Source of the DNA: Candidatus Paralachnospira caecorum
GTDB lineage: Bacteria > Bacillota > Clostridia > Lachnospirales > Lachnospiraceae
DNA: 37,922 nucleotides
Assembly: GCA_904379015.1 (NCBI GenBank)
Contig: CAJFHG010000025.1
Location: 1-37,922 of the forward strand
Direction of reading: 5' to 3'
Part shown: positions 7,964-16,648 of the stretch, piece by piece
How positions within the stretch are numbered: position 1 is the first letter of the stretch
Layout of the letters: each line of letters starts with the position of its first letter
Position numbers and translations under genes: made by a program
The notes under the pieces: model-generated
Told to the model about the DNA's origin: nothing
Database searches by the model: none
What the model saw: only the letters and a program-made list of their open reading frames with translations

Positions 7964-9412
7964 ATGGCAGAAGACAGAGACGAAATAGAAGAAAGACGGA
8001 AAAAGGAGTGTCTGGACTATGTGCGGGAACGGCCTGTATTAAGACGGCTTTTGCGGGGATTCCGGGCAAAGTACAGCTCATATGGAAGATTTGCGGGAAC
8101 GGTCGTGCTGAAGAATCTGACCGAAGAGGACCGGGATGATCTGGAAGGGTTTCTCAGAAGAAACTATCATGGGAAACGGTCTGCCTCCGTTTCTGCGGAA
8201 CGGTTTGAGCAGGCGCTGGCGGAAAGCAGGTTTGCCGGAATCGACGGAAAAACGCTGCTGGAGCTGTATTTTCGGGAACCGGCAGAGGGAAAACGGGAGC
8301 AGCAGCTTCGGGAGAGGCAGCAGTGGCAGGAACTGCTGGAACGGGTAAGAAAGGCCGCGGAACAGATGAAGCAGGCGAGGAATGTCCGGTCTGCCGCAGA
8401 AGCAGATCAGACAGAGGATGCAGGCGGCTCAGAGGCGTTTCAGTGGCTGGAGGAGATCCGGCGTGCCGCAGCGGAGGAAGCCGGTCCGGAGGGGAAAAAG
8501 ACGGAAGAGGGCTGGCTGACGTATCTGAAAAAACGGTGTCGTGAGGCAGGCGGCGGTCTGGCAGAGGCGGAACGTCTGCTGATTCTTGGGGTACGGATCC
8601 TGAATGCGCTGCCTGCGCAGAATCGATATCTGGCGGTATTCGCGGCGGAAATGACCGGCAGTCCTCATGCTTTTGATATGGGAACAAAGGACGGATATTA
8701 TCTGGAACTTCTGGTGAAATGGTTCGTCAGGACAAGCGGCCGGGTTCAAAGCGAAAGAAGAGAAGGCGGGAATTCCGCTGTTTTTCCGGCCCTGGAAAAA
8801 CAGCGGCTTTATCTGGAGGCCGGCATTCTGCGGGATGACGTATCCAATTACGCGTTGGCGGCAGGAATCCGGGCCTGCGGAAGGGACGGGCTGCTTCACA
8901 AAGGAATGGCGGGCTTTTTTTCTGAAGGCCAGCCGGTGCAGATCCCGCTCTCTGTGATCGCGGGCTGGACATCTGTATTCTGTCCCGGAAATCGGATTTA
9001 TATTGTGGAAAATCCGTCTGTTTACGCCATGCTCTGCGGACAATGGAAGAGACAGTGCGGACTGATGTGTATGAACGGACAACCCAGACTGAGCGCGCTT
9101 CTGATCCTGGATCTTCTCGGGAAGGCCGGCGTATCGGTCTGGTATGCCGGAGATTTTGATCCGGAGGGACTGCTGATCGCGCAGAAGCTGAAGCAGTATT
9201 ATCAAGGCCCATTTCATTACTGGCATATGTCGGGGAAAGAATACAGGAGCAGCCTTTCATCAGAGGAGATTTCTCCAAGACGGCTGAAGATGCTGGAAAA
9301 CATTACAGATCCGGAACTGACGGAGACGGCAGAGGAAGTCCGGAACGAGAAAAAGGCCGGATATCAGGAAAATATCTGGGCGGTATACGAGGACTTCCTG
9401 AAGGCGGACTGA
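7964..9412 (+). CDS. jetD: Wadjet defence nuclease JetD (TOPRIM domain)
   Basis: A 482-residue protein whose C-terminal third is a TOPRIM domain of the DUF2399/JetD type. The acidic residue of IVENPSV is E349 and the DxD-type motif GDFDPEG lies at residues 396-402, followed by LLIAQKL. JetD is the endonuclease that cuts plasmid DNA once the JetABC motor has recognised it. Residues 1-190 form the charged N-terminal arm that joins the JetABC core. The gene follows jetC after a 74-bp purine-rich gap, the only gap in the operon; the start ATG 7964 has a modest GCAGGG upstream, so a somewhat different start is possible. No terminator is obvious after the stop. Confidence 0.9.
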   Translation: MAEDRDEIEERRKKECLDYVRERPVLRRLLRGFRAKYSSYGRFAGTVVLKNLTEEDRDDLEGFLRRNYHGKRSASVSAERFEQALAESRFAGIDGKTLLELYFREPAEGKREQQLRERQQWQELLERVRKAAEQMKQARNVRSAAEADQTEDAGGSEAFQWLEEIRRAAAEEAGPEGKKTEEGWLTYLKKRCREAGGGLAEAERLLILGVRILNALPAQNRYLAVFAAEMTGSPHAFDMGTKDGYYLELLVKWFVRTSGRVQSERREGGNSAVFPALEKQRLYLEAGILRDDVSNYALAAGIRACGRDGLLHKGMAGFFSEGQPVQIPLSVIAGWTSVFCPGNRIYIVENPSVYAMLCGQWKRQCGLMCMNGQPRLSALLILDLLGKAGVSVWYAGDFDPEGLLIAQKLKQYYQGPFHYWHMSGKEYRSSLSSEEISPRRLKMLENITDPELTETAEEVRNEKKAGYQENIWAVYEDFLKAD

Positions 9413-9470
9413 CGGGGATTTGGGCGCGGAAGGGCAGCGGAGGAGCATGACTTTTTCCAGTAATCTCATA

Positions 9471-9499
9471 TTGTCCCGGTAGGAAAATATCAGTACAAT
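9471..9499 (+). promoter_or_regulatory. Promoter of the broken surface-protein gene
   Basis: TTGTCC (9471-9476) and TACAAT (9494-9499) are 17 bp apart. A start near 9506 gives a leader of about 43 nt with GGAAG at 9538-9542 before ATG 9549. Confidence 0.5.
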
Positions 9500-9548
9500 C
9501 AGTCATGGCAGGAATTGATGATATTTTTCGAAAGGACGGAAGTGCTAT

Positions 9549-12500
9549 ATGAGAAAAATAAGAGCCTTGGCCATGGCGTTTTACATTGTGTGCGGATTCT
9601 TATGGAGCGGGACAGAGGCCCTGGCGGCAGAAAGCGGAACTGCATATGCTGTGCCGGAGGAAAATCTGCCGGCGTCGGAAACAACCGCAGACCAGATCAT
9701 GACTGCGGCGGGCCTGGCAGTTTTCCTGGCACTGGCTGCGGCTGCGGCGTTTTTCTTTTTCAGAAGGCAGAAAAGAAAGACAGGGACACTGCTCGCGGGA
9801 ATCCTGATCTGCGGAGCGGCGGCAGCCTTTCTTGGCGGCAGCGTTTCCGCGCTGAGGGGAAAGGGAGACCTGAACGGCGACGGAGTGGTGGATTACGCGG
9901 ATGTGCGTCTTCTGAAACAGCATCTGACCGCGATCGGACTGCTTTCAGAAGAAGGGGCAGACAGGGCAGATATGGATGGAAGCGGAGCGCTGACCATAAC
10001 AGATCTGTCTCTGCTGATCCGCAGAGTGGAAAACAGACTGGATTACACCGTGTCTGTCTCTCCGGTCCTGGAACAGTTTTATTTTGAGAAGGGAGAAGAA
10101 GTGTCGTTCCGATTTCAGGCGGAGGTGCCTTATGGGGCCTGGATAGAGCGCGTGATGATCGGCGGAGAAGTATATGAGGTCCAAAACGGTCTGGATTCTT
10201 CCATGTATACAGTCATGGTTCCGGCCGGCAGCGCGGCGGGGATCAGAACATATCAGATGACAAAGGCGTATCTGAATACGGGCCGTGAGGCGGACTGCCG
10301 GGTGTCCGTGGATGTCCTGAAAACGGCTCCGGAAGTGGAGGCGTTTGCTGTTGAGGAGCGGACAGACACGGCTCAGATGCAGGTGTCTTTTACGCTCCGG
10401 GATGAGGACGCGGCGCTGTCTTCCGCTTCGGCTGAAGTACTGGAGAAGGAGAGCGGAGAACGGATCCTGACGGAAACCCTTGCGGCAGGAGAACAGGAGC
10501 TGCTTCTGGATCTGGAGGAAGACAGGGAATATCTTTTTCATATCGCGGCGGATTACCGGCGGGATTCCGGCCTGCTGGAGGTGCCGGCCGATCACAGCGG
10601 GAGCATTTCCGCAGTGAAGGAGATGGCTTTGGGCATAGATTATCAGTTTGCCTTCGGCGGGATGGAGACGGCTGCGGAGGACGGGACCCGGACAGCGGTC
10701 TTCAGCAAAAACCAGCCGGTTGTCCTTACATTTCAGAGCAGCAATGCCACTGTGTATCATCCGGACCGCATTGTGGTTAATGGAAAAACCTATCCGGCAG
10801 AAAGATCCGGCAGCGGCTATTCTGTGACTCTGGCGCCTTTTGAGAAGACCGGGACGGCTGAAATCAGGGCAGAACAGCTGGTGCTGGAAAACGGAAAGGT
10901 GTTCAGGCTGGACGAAAACCAGAAGGTTACAGTTGAGATCCAGAAGGAGAGGCCGCAGCTTGACGGGCTTTCCGTGAAAGAGGAGGTTCCTGGAAGACAG
11001 ATGCGGGTGGCATTTCAGCTGACAGATCCGGATGGAGCGCTTCAAAACTGCCGGGTGCTGATCCAGACTGCCGAAGGTCAGAGGGCCGCGGAGCTGCCCT
11101 TTGGAGCGGCAGACCTGGAAGCAGAGCGGCTGGAGGCGGTGATCCCGCTTACCGATACAAGTCTGACTTCTTCGTATACTGTGCAGGTGCTGGCGGACTG
11201 GGATCTGTCTCCGGACGGGAACCGGACAGAACTGCAGAAAATTCTGGGCGGGACGCAGATTCAGGCTGCTCCCAGGATGGAAATCGCAGGAGGAGGATCC
11301 GGACGGAGCTCTTCAGTCTGCCCTGGCATGGATCGAGGAAGAGGATGGAGCCGTTCTCGGCCGGGAAACGGTGCGGGCCGGAGCTTTTGAATTGGCAGTG
11401 CCTCTTGGCGGAGGAGACCGTTACCGGGCGCGGGTGACCGCGTCCTACGACAGAGACAGCGGGCTGCTGGAGGAAGGCGCCAACGAGTATGTTGAGGAAG
11501 AGATCTTTTCCGGTCACGGCCTCCAGGGATGTGATCCAGTTTAAAAATGTCATAAAAGAAAGACTGTATTACAGAGAAGAAAACGGAAGCAGCAGAGAGA
11601 TTTCCATGCTGGATATCCGGGCGGGGCTGCCGGAGGATGTCAGTCGTTATTATGCGGTGATCGAGATGGAAGAATTGCCTGATTTTTACGGCGGCATCCG
11701 GGAATTCCGGCAGGAGCCTGATACAGGCAGAGTATATGCGGTGCTGGAGCAGCCGGATCTGGTCCGTTATGAGACGGATGGAAGCAGGAGCCTGGAATAT
11801 GCCATTCCACTGGCCTATGCGGACGACGGGGGTGAACACCCTCTGGTCAAAAGCGCTGAAGAATTGTTTCGGGAAATGGCTGCCGATCCGCGGGGAGATT
11901 ATGTGCTGACAGAGGATCTGGACGCTTCTGCCGTTCCGGACAGCGCCGCGGCAGTGGCAGGGACCTTCAGCGGAACCCTTGATGGGAACGGGTATCGGAT
12001 CCTCAATCTGAAGACCTCGCTGTTTGAAACCCTGAACGGAGCGGAAATCCGTGATCTGGTGATCGAGAAGGCGGCGGTGACGGCGGGAAGGAGAGGAATC
12101 CTGGCAGATTATATCCGGGGGAACAGTGTGATTGAGCAGGTGTTTCTTGTGGATGTTTGAAGAGCTGGATGGGGCGGTGATCAGAGATCTGTCTATAGAA
12201 GGGATCCGGCTCGGCCGGGACACCCAGAAGGGCGCTCTCGCGGGCAGGATCAGAAATTCTCAGGTGGAGCAGATCCGCGTCAGCGGCATCACAGGCCGGC
12301 TTGGCGACGGGATCCTGAGAAACTGTCTGACCAGGGTAGAGATCGCCGCGCCGGAACGGATCGGAAACGGCGGGATCATTGGCGGACCCCAGACAGGCAG
12401 CGCGGCGGTGGAAGCCTCTCTCAGCCTGAGCACCGGCGTCAACGCCAACCGGATTTCCGGCTGGAATGTGCTGGGCATCACCAGCAGCGCGTATGAGCTG

Positions 12501-12671
12501 GAAAGCTCGGACAGCGAGAGCAATCTGAGCCCGGAGACAGAACACAGGGTTTTTTCCGCAACAGAGGAAGAGACCAGAGAGCCATCATTTTATACGGATA
12601 TTCTGGGCTGGAGCGAGGCAATATGGAGCTTTGACCGGCTGGCGGCGGAGGGAATTCCGTCGCTGCGGTAA
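9549..12671 (+). pseudogene. Dockerin/GLUG-repeat surface protein, broken by frame changes
   Basis: The open frame begins with a signal peptide (MRKIRALAMAFYIVCGFLWS), two membrane segments near residues 56-75 and 83-101, then a dockerin-like pair of EF-hand loops (DLNGDGVVDYADVRLL and DMDGSGALTITDLSLLI). Repeated Ig-like or M26-type modules follow. This frame stops at 11390. From about 11290 to 11544 the same style continues in a second frame (DPDGALQSALAWIEEEDG), from about 11489 to 12160 in a third (GTLDGNGYRILNLKTSLFET, a GLUG-like repeat), and from about 12150 to 12671 back in the first (LDGAVIRDLSIEG, ending WSFDRLAAEGIPSLR). The protein would be a cell-surface adhesin or M26-like N-terminal region. 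At least three small indels or deletions, near 11285, 11510 and 12155, prevent one product. The final segment looks like a natural C-terminus. Confidence 0.8.
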
Positions 12672-12678
12672 AAAACAG

Positions 12679-12727
12679 ATGCCCCCGGACCTGATGCGGG
12701 AAACCCCGGTCAGGACGGGGGCATTTT
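12679..12727. terminator. Bidirectional terminator between convergent genes
   Basis: Outer arms ATGCCCCCG and CGGGGGCAT pair perfectly. An inner, imperfect pairing (GACCTGATGCGGG with CCCGGTCAGGAC) extends the hairpin. TTTT follows on the plus strand, and AAAAAA before the left arm supplies a U tract for the minus-strand gldA transcript. Confidence 0.85.
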
Positions 12728-12744
12728 ATGACAGGAGCAGAGGA

Positions 12745-13842
12745 TTATTCACCCAGGAAATATCTTCCGTACGCGTCTGCTGCCTTAATAGCCGCGCAGA
12801 CGGTTTCCGGGGTAACTTCAAAGGGCATGTTGTGGAGCGTATCGTTTTCCGCGCAGGCCGCCTTTGCCACAGTCATCAGCTTTTCATCTGTGACTTCTGA
12901 GATTCCCAGTTCCTTCAGGGTGACGGGAAGGCCCAGCTCGATGCACCAGTCGATGATTTCTTCCAGCTCGTCGGAGGAAACATTTTCCAGGACCAGCTGA
13001 GTAATGGTGCCGAAAGCAACCTTCTCACCATGATACATGTGATGGCATTCTTCCAGTGCCGTGAAGCCGTTGTGGATGGCATGGGCGCCCGCGAGGCCGC
13101 CGCTCTCAAAACCGATGCCGCTTAAAAGGGTGTTGGCTTCGATGATTTTTTCAACGGAAGGTGTGCAGGCGCCGGCCTCCAGGGCCAGTTTGGCCTTGAT
13201 CCCTTCCTCCATCAGGGTATCGAAGCAGAGTCGGGCCAGCGCCATTGCCGCGGAGGTTACTTTGCCCCCGGCACAGGAGGTTGCTCCGCTTGTCTGGCAG
13301 GCTCTCGCCTCAAAGTAAGTGGCCAGCGCGTCGCCCATTCCCGCAATGGTGAGACGGACAGGAGATTTGGCGATGATGTCCGTGTCCATCAGGACCATGT
13401 TGGGATTGGCGGGCAGGAACAGATATTCTTCAAAGACGCCGTCATCGGTGTAAATAACAGAGAGCGCGCTGCAGGGCGCGTCAGTGGAAGCGATGGTGGG
13501 ACAGATCAGGACCGGTACGGACTGCTCATAGGCAACGGCCTTGGCGGTGTCCAGAATCTTGCCGCCGCCGATACCGATCACCATATCGCAGCCTTCTTTT
13601 CCGGCAATTCCGGTCAGACGGCTGATCTCACTTTTGCAGCATTCGCCATTGAAATAGTCAAAAATAAATCCGGCGCTGCTGTTTTGGAATCCTTCCTCGA
13701 CCAGGGTTCCGCACCTTTTGTAGCCTGACGCTGTGATCAGGATCAATGCTTTCTTTCCGTATTTTTCCGCGTATGTGCCCAGATTTTTCAGTTCTCCCGG
13801 ACCCTGGACATATTTGCCGGGACTGGTCAGGATATTTGCCAT
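12745..13842 (-). CDS. gldA: Glycerol dehydrogenase
   Basis: A 365-residue member of the iron/zinc-dependent alcohol dehydrogenase superfamily, closely resembling GldA, which oxidises glycerol to dihydroxyacetone with NAD in the cytoplasm. Visible features are the NAD-binding GIGGGKILDTAK, the TDAPCSALSVIY segment, and metal ligands in GMGDALATYFEAR, AGAHAIHNGF and HHMYHGEKVAFG. Length is normal for the family (about 360-370). The start has AAGGAGG in ideal position on the minus strand (around 13850-13857). It is monocistronic, facing the broken surface-protein gene across a bidirectional terminator. A related sugar-alcohol or 1-propanol specificity is possible, but GldA is the best call. Confidence 0.92.
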   Translation of the reverse strand: MANILTSPGKYVQGPGELKNLGTYAEKYGKKALILITASGYKRCGTLVEEGFQNSSAGFIFDYFNGECCKSEISRLTGIAGKEGCDMVIGIGGGKILDTAKAVAYEQSVPVLICPTIASTDAPCSALSVIYTDDGVFEEYLFLPANPNMVLMDTDIIAKSPVRLTIAGMGDALATYFEARACQTSGATSCAGGKVTSAAMALARLCFDTLMEEGIKAKLALEAGACTPSVEKIIEANTLLSGIGFESGGLAGAHAIHNGFTALEECHHMYHGEKVAFGTITQLVLENVSSDELEEIIDWCIELGLPVTLKELGISEVTDEKLMTVAKAACAENDTLHNMPFEVTPETVCAAIKAADAYGRYFLGE

Positions 13843-13985
13843 GTGGATGACCTCCTTATTTTCAGTATTGTTGCCATATTCCGATTTTATAGTTCCGGTT
13901 TTCTGACAATCTTATTCTACTTGTCTGTCCGGGCGCTGTCAAGGAAGGGAATGGAAATTGCACTCTTTCGCCGGCTGGACAGCAG

Positions 13986-13994
13986 TGGTATAAT
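13986..13994 (+). promoter_or_regulatory. Extended -10 promoter of bcp-yaaA
   Basis: TGGTATAAT is a perfect extended -10 element; no good -35 is present. The start point would be near 14001, about 28 nt before the likely bcp start. Confidence 0.55.
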
Positions 13995-14028
13995 GAGCCC
14001 ATCAGACAACAGAAAGGAGAAGATGGTG

Positions 14029-14481
14029 ATGCTGGAAACAGGCATTCAGGCTCCGTCCTTTTCTCTTCCTGACCAGAACGGCAATCTGCATACACTGGAG
14101 GAGTACCGGGGACGGAAGGTGGTTTTATATTTTTATCCGAGGGACAATACGCCGGGCTGCACCAAGCAGGCATGCAGCTTCCGGGATCTGTATCCTCAGT
14201 TTATGGAAAAGGGGGCGGTTGTGCTGGGGGTCAGCAAAGACAGCGTGGCTTCCCATAAAAAGTTTGAGGAGAAGTTTGGTCTTCCCTTTACGCTCCTGTC
14301 TGATCCGGAGCTGTCCTGTATTCAGGCCTATGATGTGTGGCAGGAAAAAAACATGTATGGGAAAAAGACCATGGGCGTAGTGCGGACGACTTATCTGATC
14401 GATGAGCAGGGAATGATCGTAAAGGCCTTTGGAAAGGTCAAGGCGGCGGAAAATCCGGCTCAGATGCTGGATGAGCTGTAG
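14029..14481 (+). CDS. bcp: Thioredoxin-dependent thiol peroxidase (Bcp/PrxQ)
   Basis: A 150-residue peroxiredoxin of the Bcp/PrxQ class that reduces hydrogen peroxide and alkyl hydroperoxides using thioredoxin. The motif YPRDNTPGCTKQACSFRD contains the peroxidatic Cys44 and resolving Cys49, the CxxxxC arrangement typical of the class. I chose the ATG at 14029 because AGGAG (14015-14019) is 9 nt away and family members start MLE-G; ATG 14023 or GTG 14026 are alternatives, and the much longer upstream frame is not supported. It is followed 27 nt later by yaaA, another peroxide-stress gene, so the two form a small oxidative-stress operon. Confidence 0.93.
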   Translation: MLETGIQAPSFSLPDQNGNLHTLEEYRGRKVVLYFYPRDNTPGCTKQACSFRDLYPQFMEKGAVVLGVSKDSVASHKKFEEKFGLPFTLLSDPELSCIQAYDVWQEKNMYGKKTMGVVRTTYLIDEQGMIVKAFGKVKAAENPAQMLDEL

Positions 14482-14508
14482 ATTTTGCAGGGACGGGAGG
14501 AAGCTGGC

Positions 14509-15261
14509 ATGAAGGTGATCATTTCGCCGGCAAAAAAAATGAATATGGAGACCGATCTTTTTCCTGTAAAGGGGCTCCCGGGTTTTATGGAAAAAACGGA
14601 GCGCCTGAAGGAGCGGATCCGGGAACTGTCCCTGCAGGAGGCAAAGGCGCTGTGGAAATGCAGCGACCGTCTGGCAGAGCTGAATTTTAAGCGTTTTCAG
14701 GAGATGGAGCTGGAGCGGAACCTGACGCCGGCAATCCTTTCCTATGAAGGACTTCAGTATCAGCATATGGCACCGAGAGCCATGACAGATGCGGCGCTTC
14801 AGTATCTGGAAGCACATCTGCGGATTCTTTCGGGATTTTATGGCATTCTCGGCCCCTTTGACGGAGTCGTGCCGTACAGGCTGGAAATGCAGGCCCGGCT
14901 TTCTGTGGACGGGGCGGCGGATCTGTACGGATTCTGGGGAGACGGACTGTACCGGTCTGTTCTGGATGAGGAACGGGTCCTGATCAACCTGGCTTCCAGG
15001 GAATATGCTCTGGCTGTGGAGCGGTATCTGTGTCCGGAGGATCGGATGATCACGGTGCAGTTCGCAGAGTGTTCGGGAGGAAAGCTCCGGCAGAAGGGGA
15101 CATCTGCGAAAATGGCCCGGGGAGAAATGGTGCGGTTTATGGCTGAAAATCAGATCATGGATCCGGAGGATATGAAAAACTTCCGGGCGCTTGGTTTTTC
15201 CTTCCGGGAAGATGTTTCCGATGAACAGTGTCTGGTGTTTGTGAAGGAGCAGGGCAGCTGA
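14509..15261 (+). CDS. yaaA: Peroxide stress protein YaaA (DUF328 family)
   Basis: A 250-residue protein with the family opening MKVIISPAKKMN and internal YEGLQYQHM and GFYGILGPFDGVVPYRLEM. YaaA limits intracellular free iron during hydrogen peroxide stress and thereby reduces Fenton damage to DNA. The start at 14509 matches the conserved N-terminus and has GGGAGGAAG just upstream; a frame starting 24 bases earlier is unlikely. It follows bcp in the same direction, which fits a joint peroxide-response role. The stop codon lies within a perfect hairpin that may end the transcript. Confidence 0.93.
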   Translation: MKVIISPAKKMNMETDLFPVKGLPGFMEKTERLKERIRELSLQEAKALWKCSDRLAELNFKRFQEMELERNLTPAILSYEGLQYQHMAPRAMTDAALQYLEAHLRILSGFYGILGPFDGVVPYRLEMQARLSVDGAADLYGFWGDGLYRSVLDEERVLINLASREYALAVERYLCPEDRMITVQFAECSGGKLRQKGTSAKMARGEMVRFMAENQIMDPEDMKNFRALGFSFREDVSDEQCLVFVKEQGS

Positions 15262-15274
15262 AGCAAGCTGCCCT
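15251..15274 (+). terminator. Hairpin at the end of yaaA
   Basis: Arms AGGGCAGCT and AGCTGCCCT are perfectly complementary around a 6-nt loop. The left arm overlaps the yaaA stop. No T tract follows, so it is a weak terminator candidate or a 3'-end protecting stem. Confidence 0.45.
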
Positions 15275-15334
15275 GACGGAAATGCAGAAACGCAAAGCGG
15301 GGCAGAAGACGACGGAAGAAAATGGAAACTGCTT

Positions 15335-16501
15335 TCATATCAAGGAGAGCATGGACCGATACCAGTCTGCATTGAACTCCTTGTTGTCTTTCAGGGCAGC
15401 TTCGATCTGCAGCAGATTCCGGTCAGAATGTTCAGCCTCCCGGGAAAAGCGGCAGGCTGTCAGCAGCAGGATTTCTTCCGGACTGTTTTCGGCAGCCCTG
15501 TTTATGCCCGCGCGGGACCGGGAACAGAGCCAGACGCCAAGGGACAGTACGCAGATCATGACCGTACAGCCGAAGGCAGTCCGGACTTTGGCCTCCGCGT
15601 CGCCGTCGTACACCGCGCCGCAGAAATAGGTAAACAGAAAATAAATCATCAGCTGTTCCAGAATATGATCAGGAAGCTGCCCGCGAAACAGGGCAGCTTC
15701 TTTTGGGGTACAGCTTTTCAGTGCCTGTCTGGTTTCCTTCAGCAGGGAGGGCCACTGGGCCTGGACCGGTTCCAGGCGCTCCAGCATGGAAAACAGCTGC
15801 CGGGCGCTGATGACCAGATTTTGGAACTGCCGGGAACTGTCCTGTTTATGGGACATTTCTGCTGCCTTTTGTCGGAGACAGGAAGAGGCGCAGCGGCAGA
15901 TCAGCCGGTCGGCCTGGGAAAAGGCTCTTTTATCCAGCCTTTTCTGCAGACTGCGGGCCAGCGTGAGAACTGCGGAAAAACGGAATCTCAGCGGCTGTTC
16001 CCGGTTTTGAAGCAGCCGGATCATCTGCGCCCTTGCCCGGAACAGCCGTTCAAAGAACGGGCGGTCGAAGGAGAAAAACAGCCGCTCTCTGGCAGCGGTA
16101 TGCCTGCGACAGAACTGTACCGGTTCCGGGGAAAGGATCAGGCCGGCGGCCACAGGGCAGGAGAGGGACAGGGAGAGCTCGCGCAGTCCCCTGAATTCTT
16201 CCATATGGCGGGGGAAAATCCGGCAGGCCCGGCAGAAGGCCGTTTCTCCGCCGCCGTCGCTGTAAAGGTCGCAGAGCTTTTCTTCATTTAAAAAGGCGCA
16301 GGTTCCCTGGTACTGGCGGAAACAGCCCCTTTTCCAGTCAATTTCATTCTGCAGCCGGGTTCCGAGAGGGCCGCGGACGCGCCGGTATTTCCGGAGAGAA
16401 GCGGGATCGATGGAGATCTCCCAGCCGCCGCAGCAGGTAAGAGGACAGGCGCCGCCGGCACAGCGGAAATTTCTGTAATAATAGGGAAATAAATAGTTCA
16501 T
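15335..16501 (-). CDS. FliB/YkgJ-like cysteine-rich protein (putative lysine N-methylase)
   Basis: A 388-residue protein with the cysteine pattern of the YkgJ/FliB family: CAGGACPLTCCGGW near residue 12, CAFLNEEKLCDLY near 75, and FCRACRIFPRHME near 95. FliB methylates lysines of flagellin in Salmonella, and the cysteines are thought to hold a metal or iron-sulfur centre. The motif YYYRNFRC at the start is typical. No flagellar genes are nearby, so flagellin may not be the substrate here. The start at 16501 is supported by AAGGAG about ten bases upstream and by a promoter; longer upstream extensions of the frame run through that promoter. It converges with yaaA and diverges from the ketopantoate reductase gene. 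Confidence 0.75.
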   Translation of the reverse strand: MNYLFPYYYRNFRCAGGACPLTCCGGWEISIDPASLRKYRRVRGPLGTRLQNEIDWKRGCFRQYQGTCAFLNEEKLCDLYSDGGGETAFCRACRIFPRHMEEFRGLRELSLSLSCPVAAGLILSPEPVQFCRRHTAARERLFFSFDRPFFERLFRARAQMIRLLQNREQPLRFRFSAVLTLARSLQKRLDKRAFSQADRLICRCASSCLRQKAAEMSHKQDSSRQFQNLVISARQLFSMLERLEPVQAQWPSLLKETRQALKSCTPKEAALFRGQLPDHILEQLMIYFLFTYFCGAVYDGDAEAKVRTAFGCTVMICVLSLGVWLCSRSRAGINRAAENSPEEILLLTACRFSREAEHSDRNLLQIEAALKDNKEFNADWYRSMLSLI

Positions 16502-16526
16502 GGCGATCGGTCTCCTTTTCCAGTTC

Positions 16527-16555
16527 ATTATAGCGTTATTCCGGCAGCAGGACAA
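16527..16555 (-). promoter_or_regulatory. Promoter of the FliB-like gene
   Basis: On the minus strand TTGTCC (16555-16550) and the perfect TATAAT (16532-16527) are separated by 17 bp. Transcription would start near 16520, about 20 nt before the start codon. Confidence 0.75.
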
Positions 16556-16581
16556 CGGCAGTTTTATTTTGGAAAAAAGTG

Positions 16582-16590
16582 TGGTAAAAT
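16582..16590 (+). promoter_or_regulatory. Promoter of the ketopantoate reductase gene
   Basis: TGGTAAAAT is an extended -10 element with a weak TTTTAT at -35 (16562-16567). It diverges from the FliB-like promoter only about 30 bp away, so the two may interfere with each other. Confidence 0.4.
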
Positions 16591-16648
16591 TTGAAGAGAT
16601 TATGTTTCTGTCTGGCAGGAAATAACAGACAGTTTGCAAAGGAGCGGA

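Noticed and set aside
8154-8687. A proline- and serine-rich minus-strand frame opposite jetD
   Set aside because: Antisense to a well-supported TOPRIM nuclease gene; composition is that of a complementary-strand shadow.
9549-12671. Sequencing error as the cause of the frame changes
   Set aside because: Long neighbouring genes (jetC, cas3, cas8c, the MATE fusion) are intact, and breaks cluster in non-essential genes, some with clear internal deletions. Error is not excluded but is less likely.
16634-16648. A TTG start 15 bases upstream for the ketopantoate reductase gene
   Set aside because: It would place the ribosome binding site AAGGAG inside the coding region; ATG 16649 is better placed.
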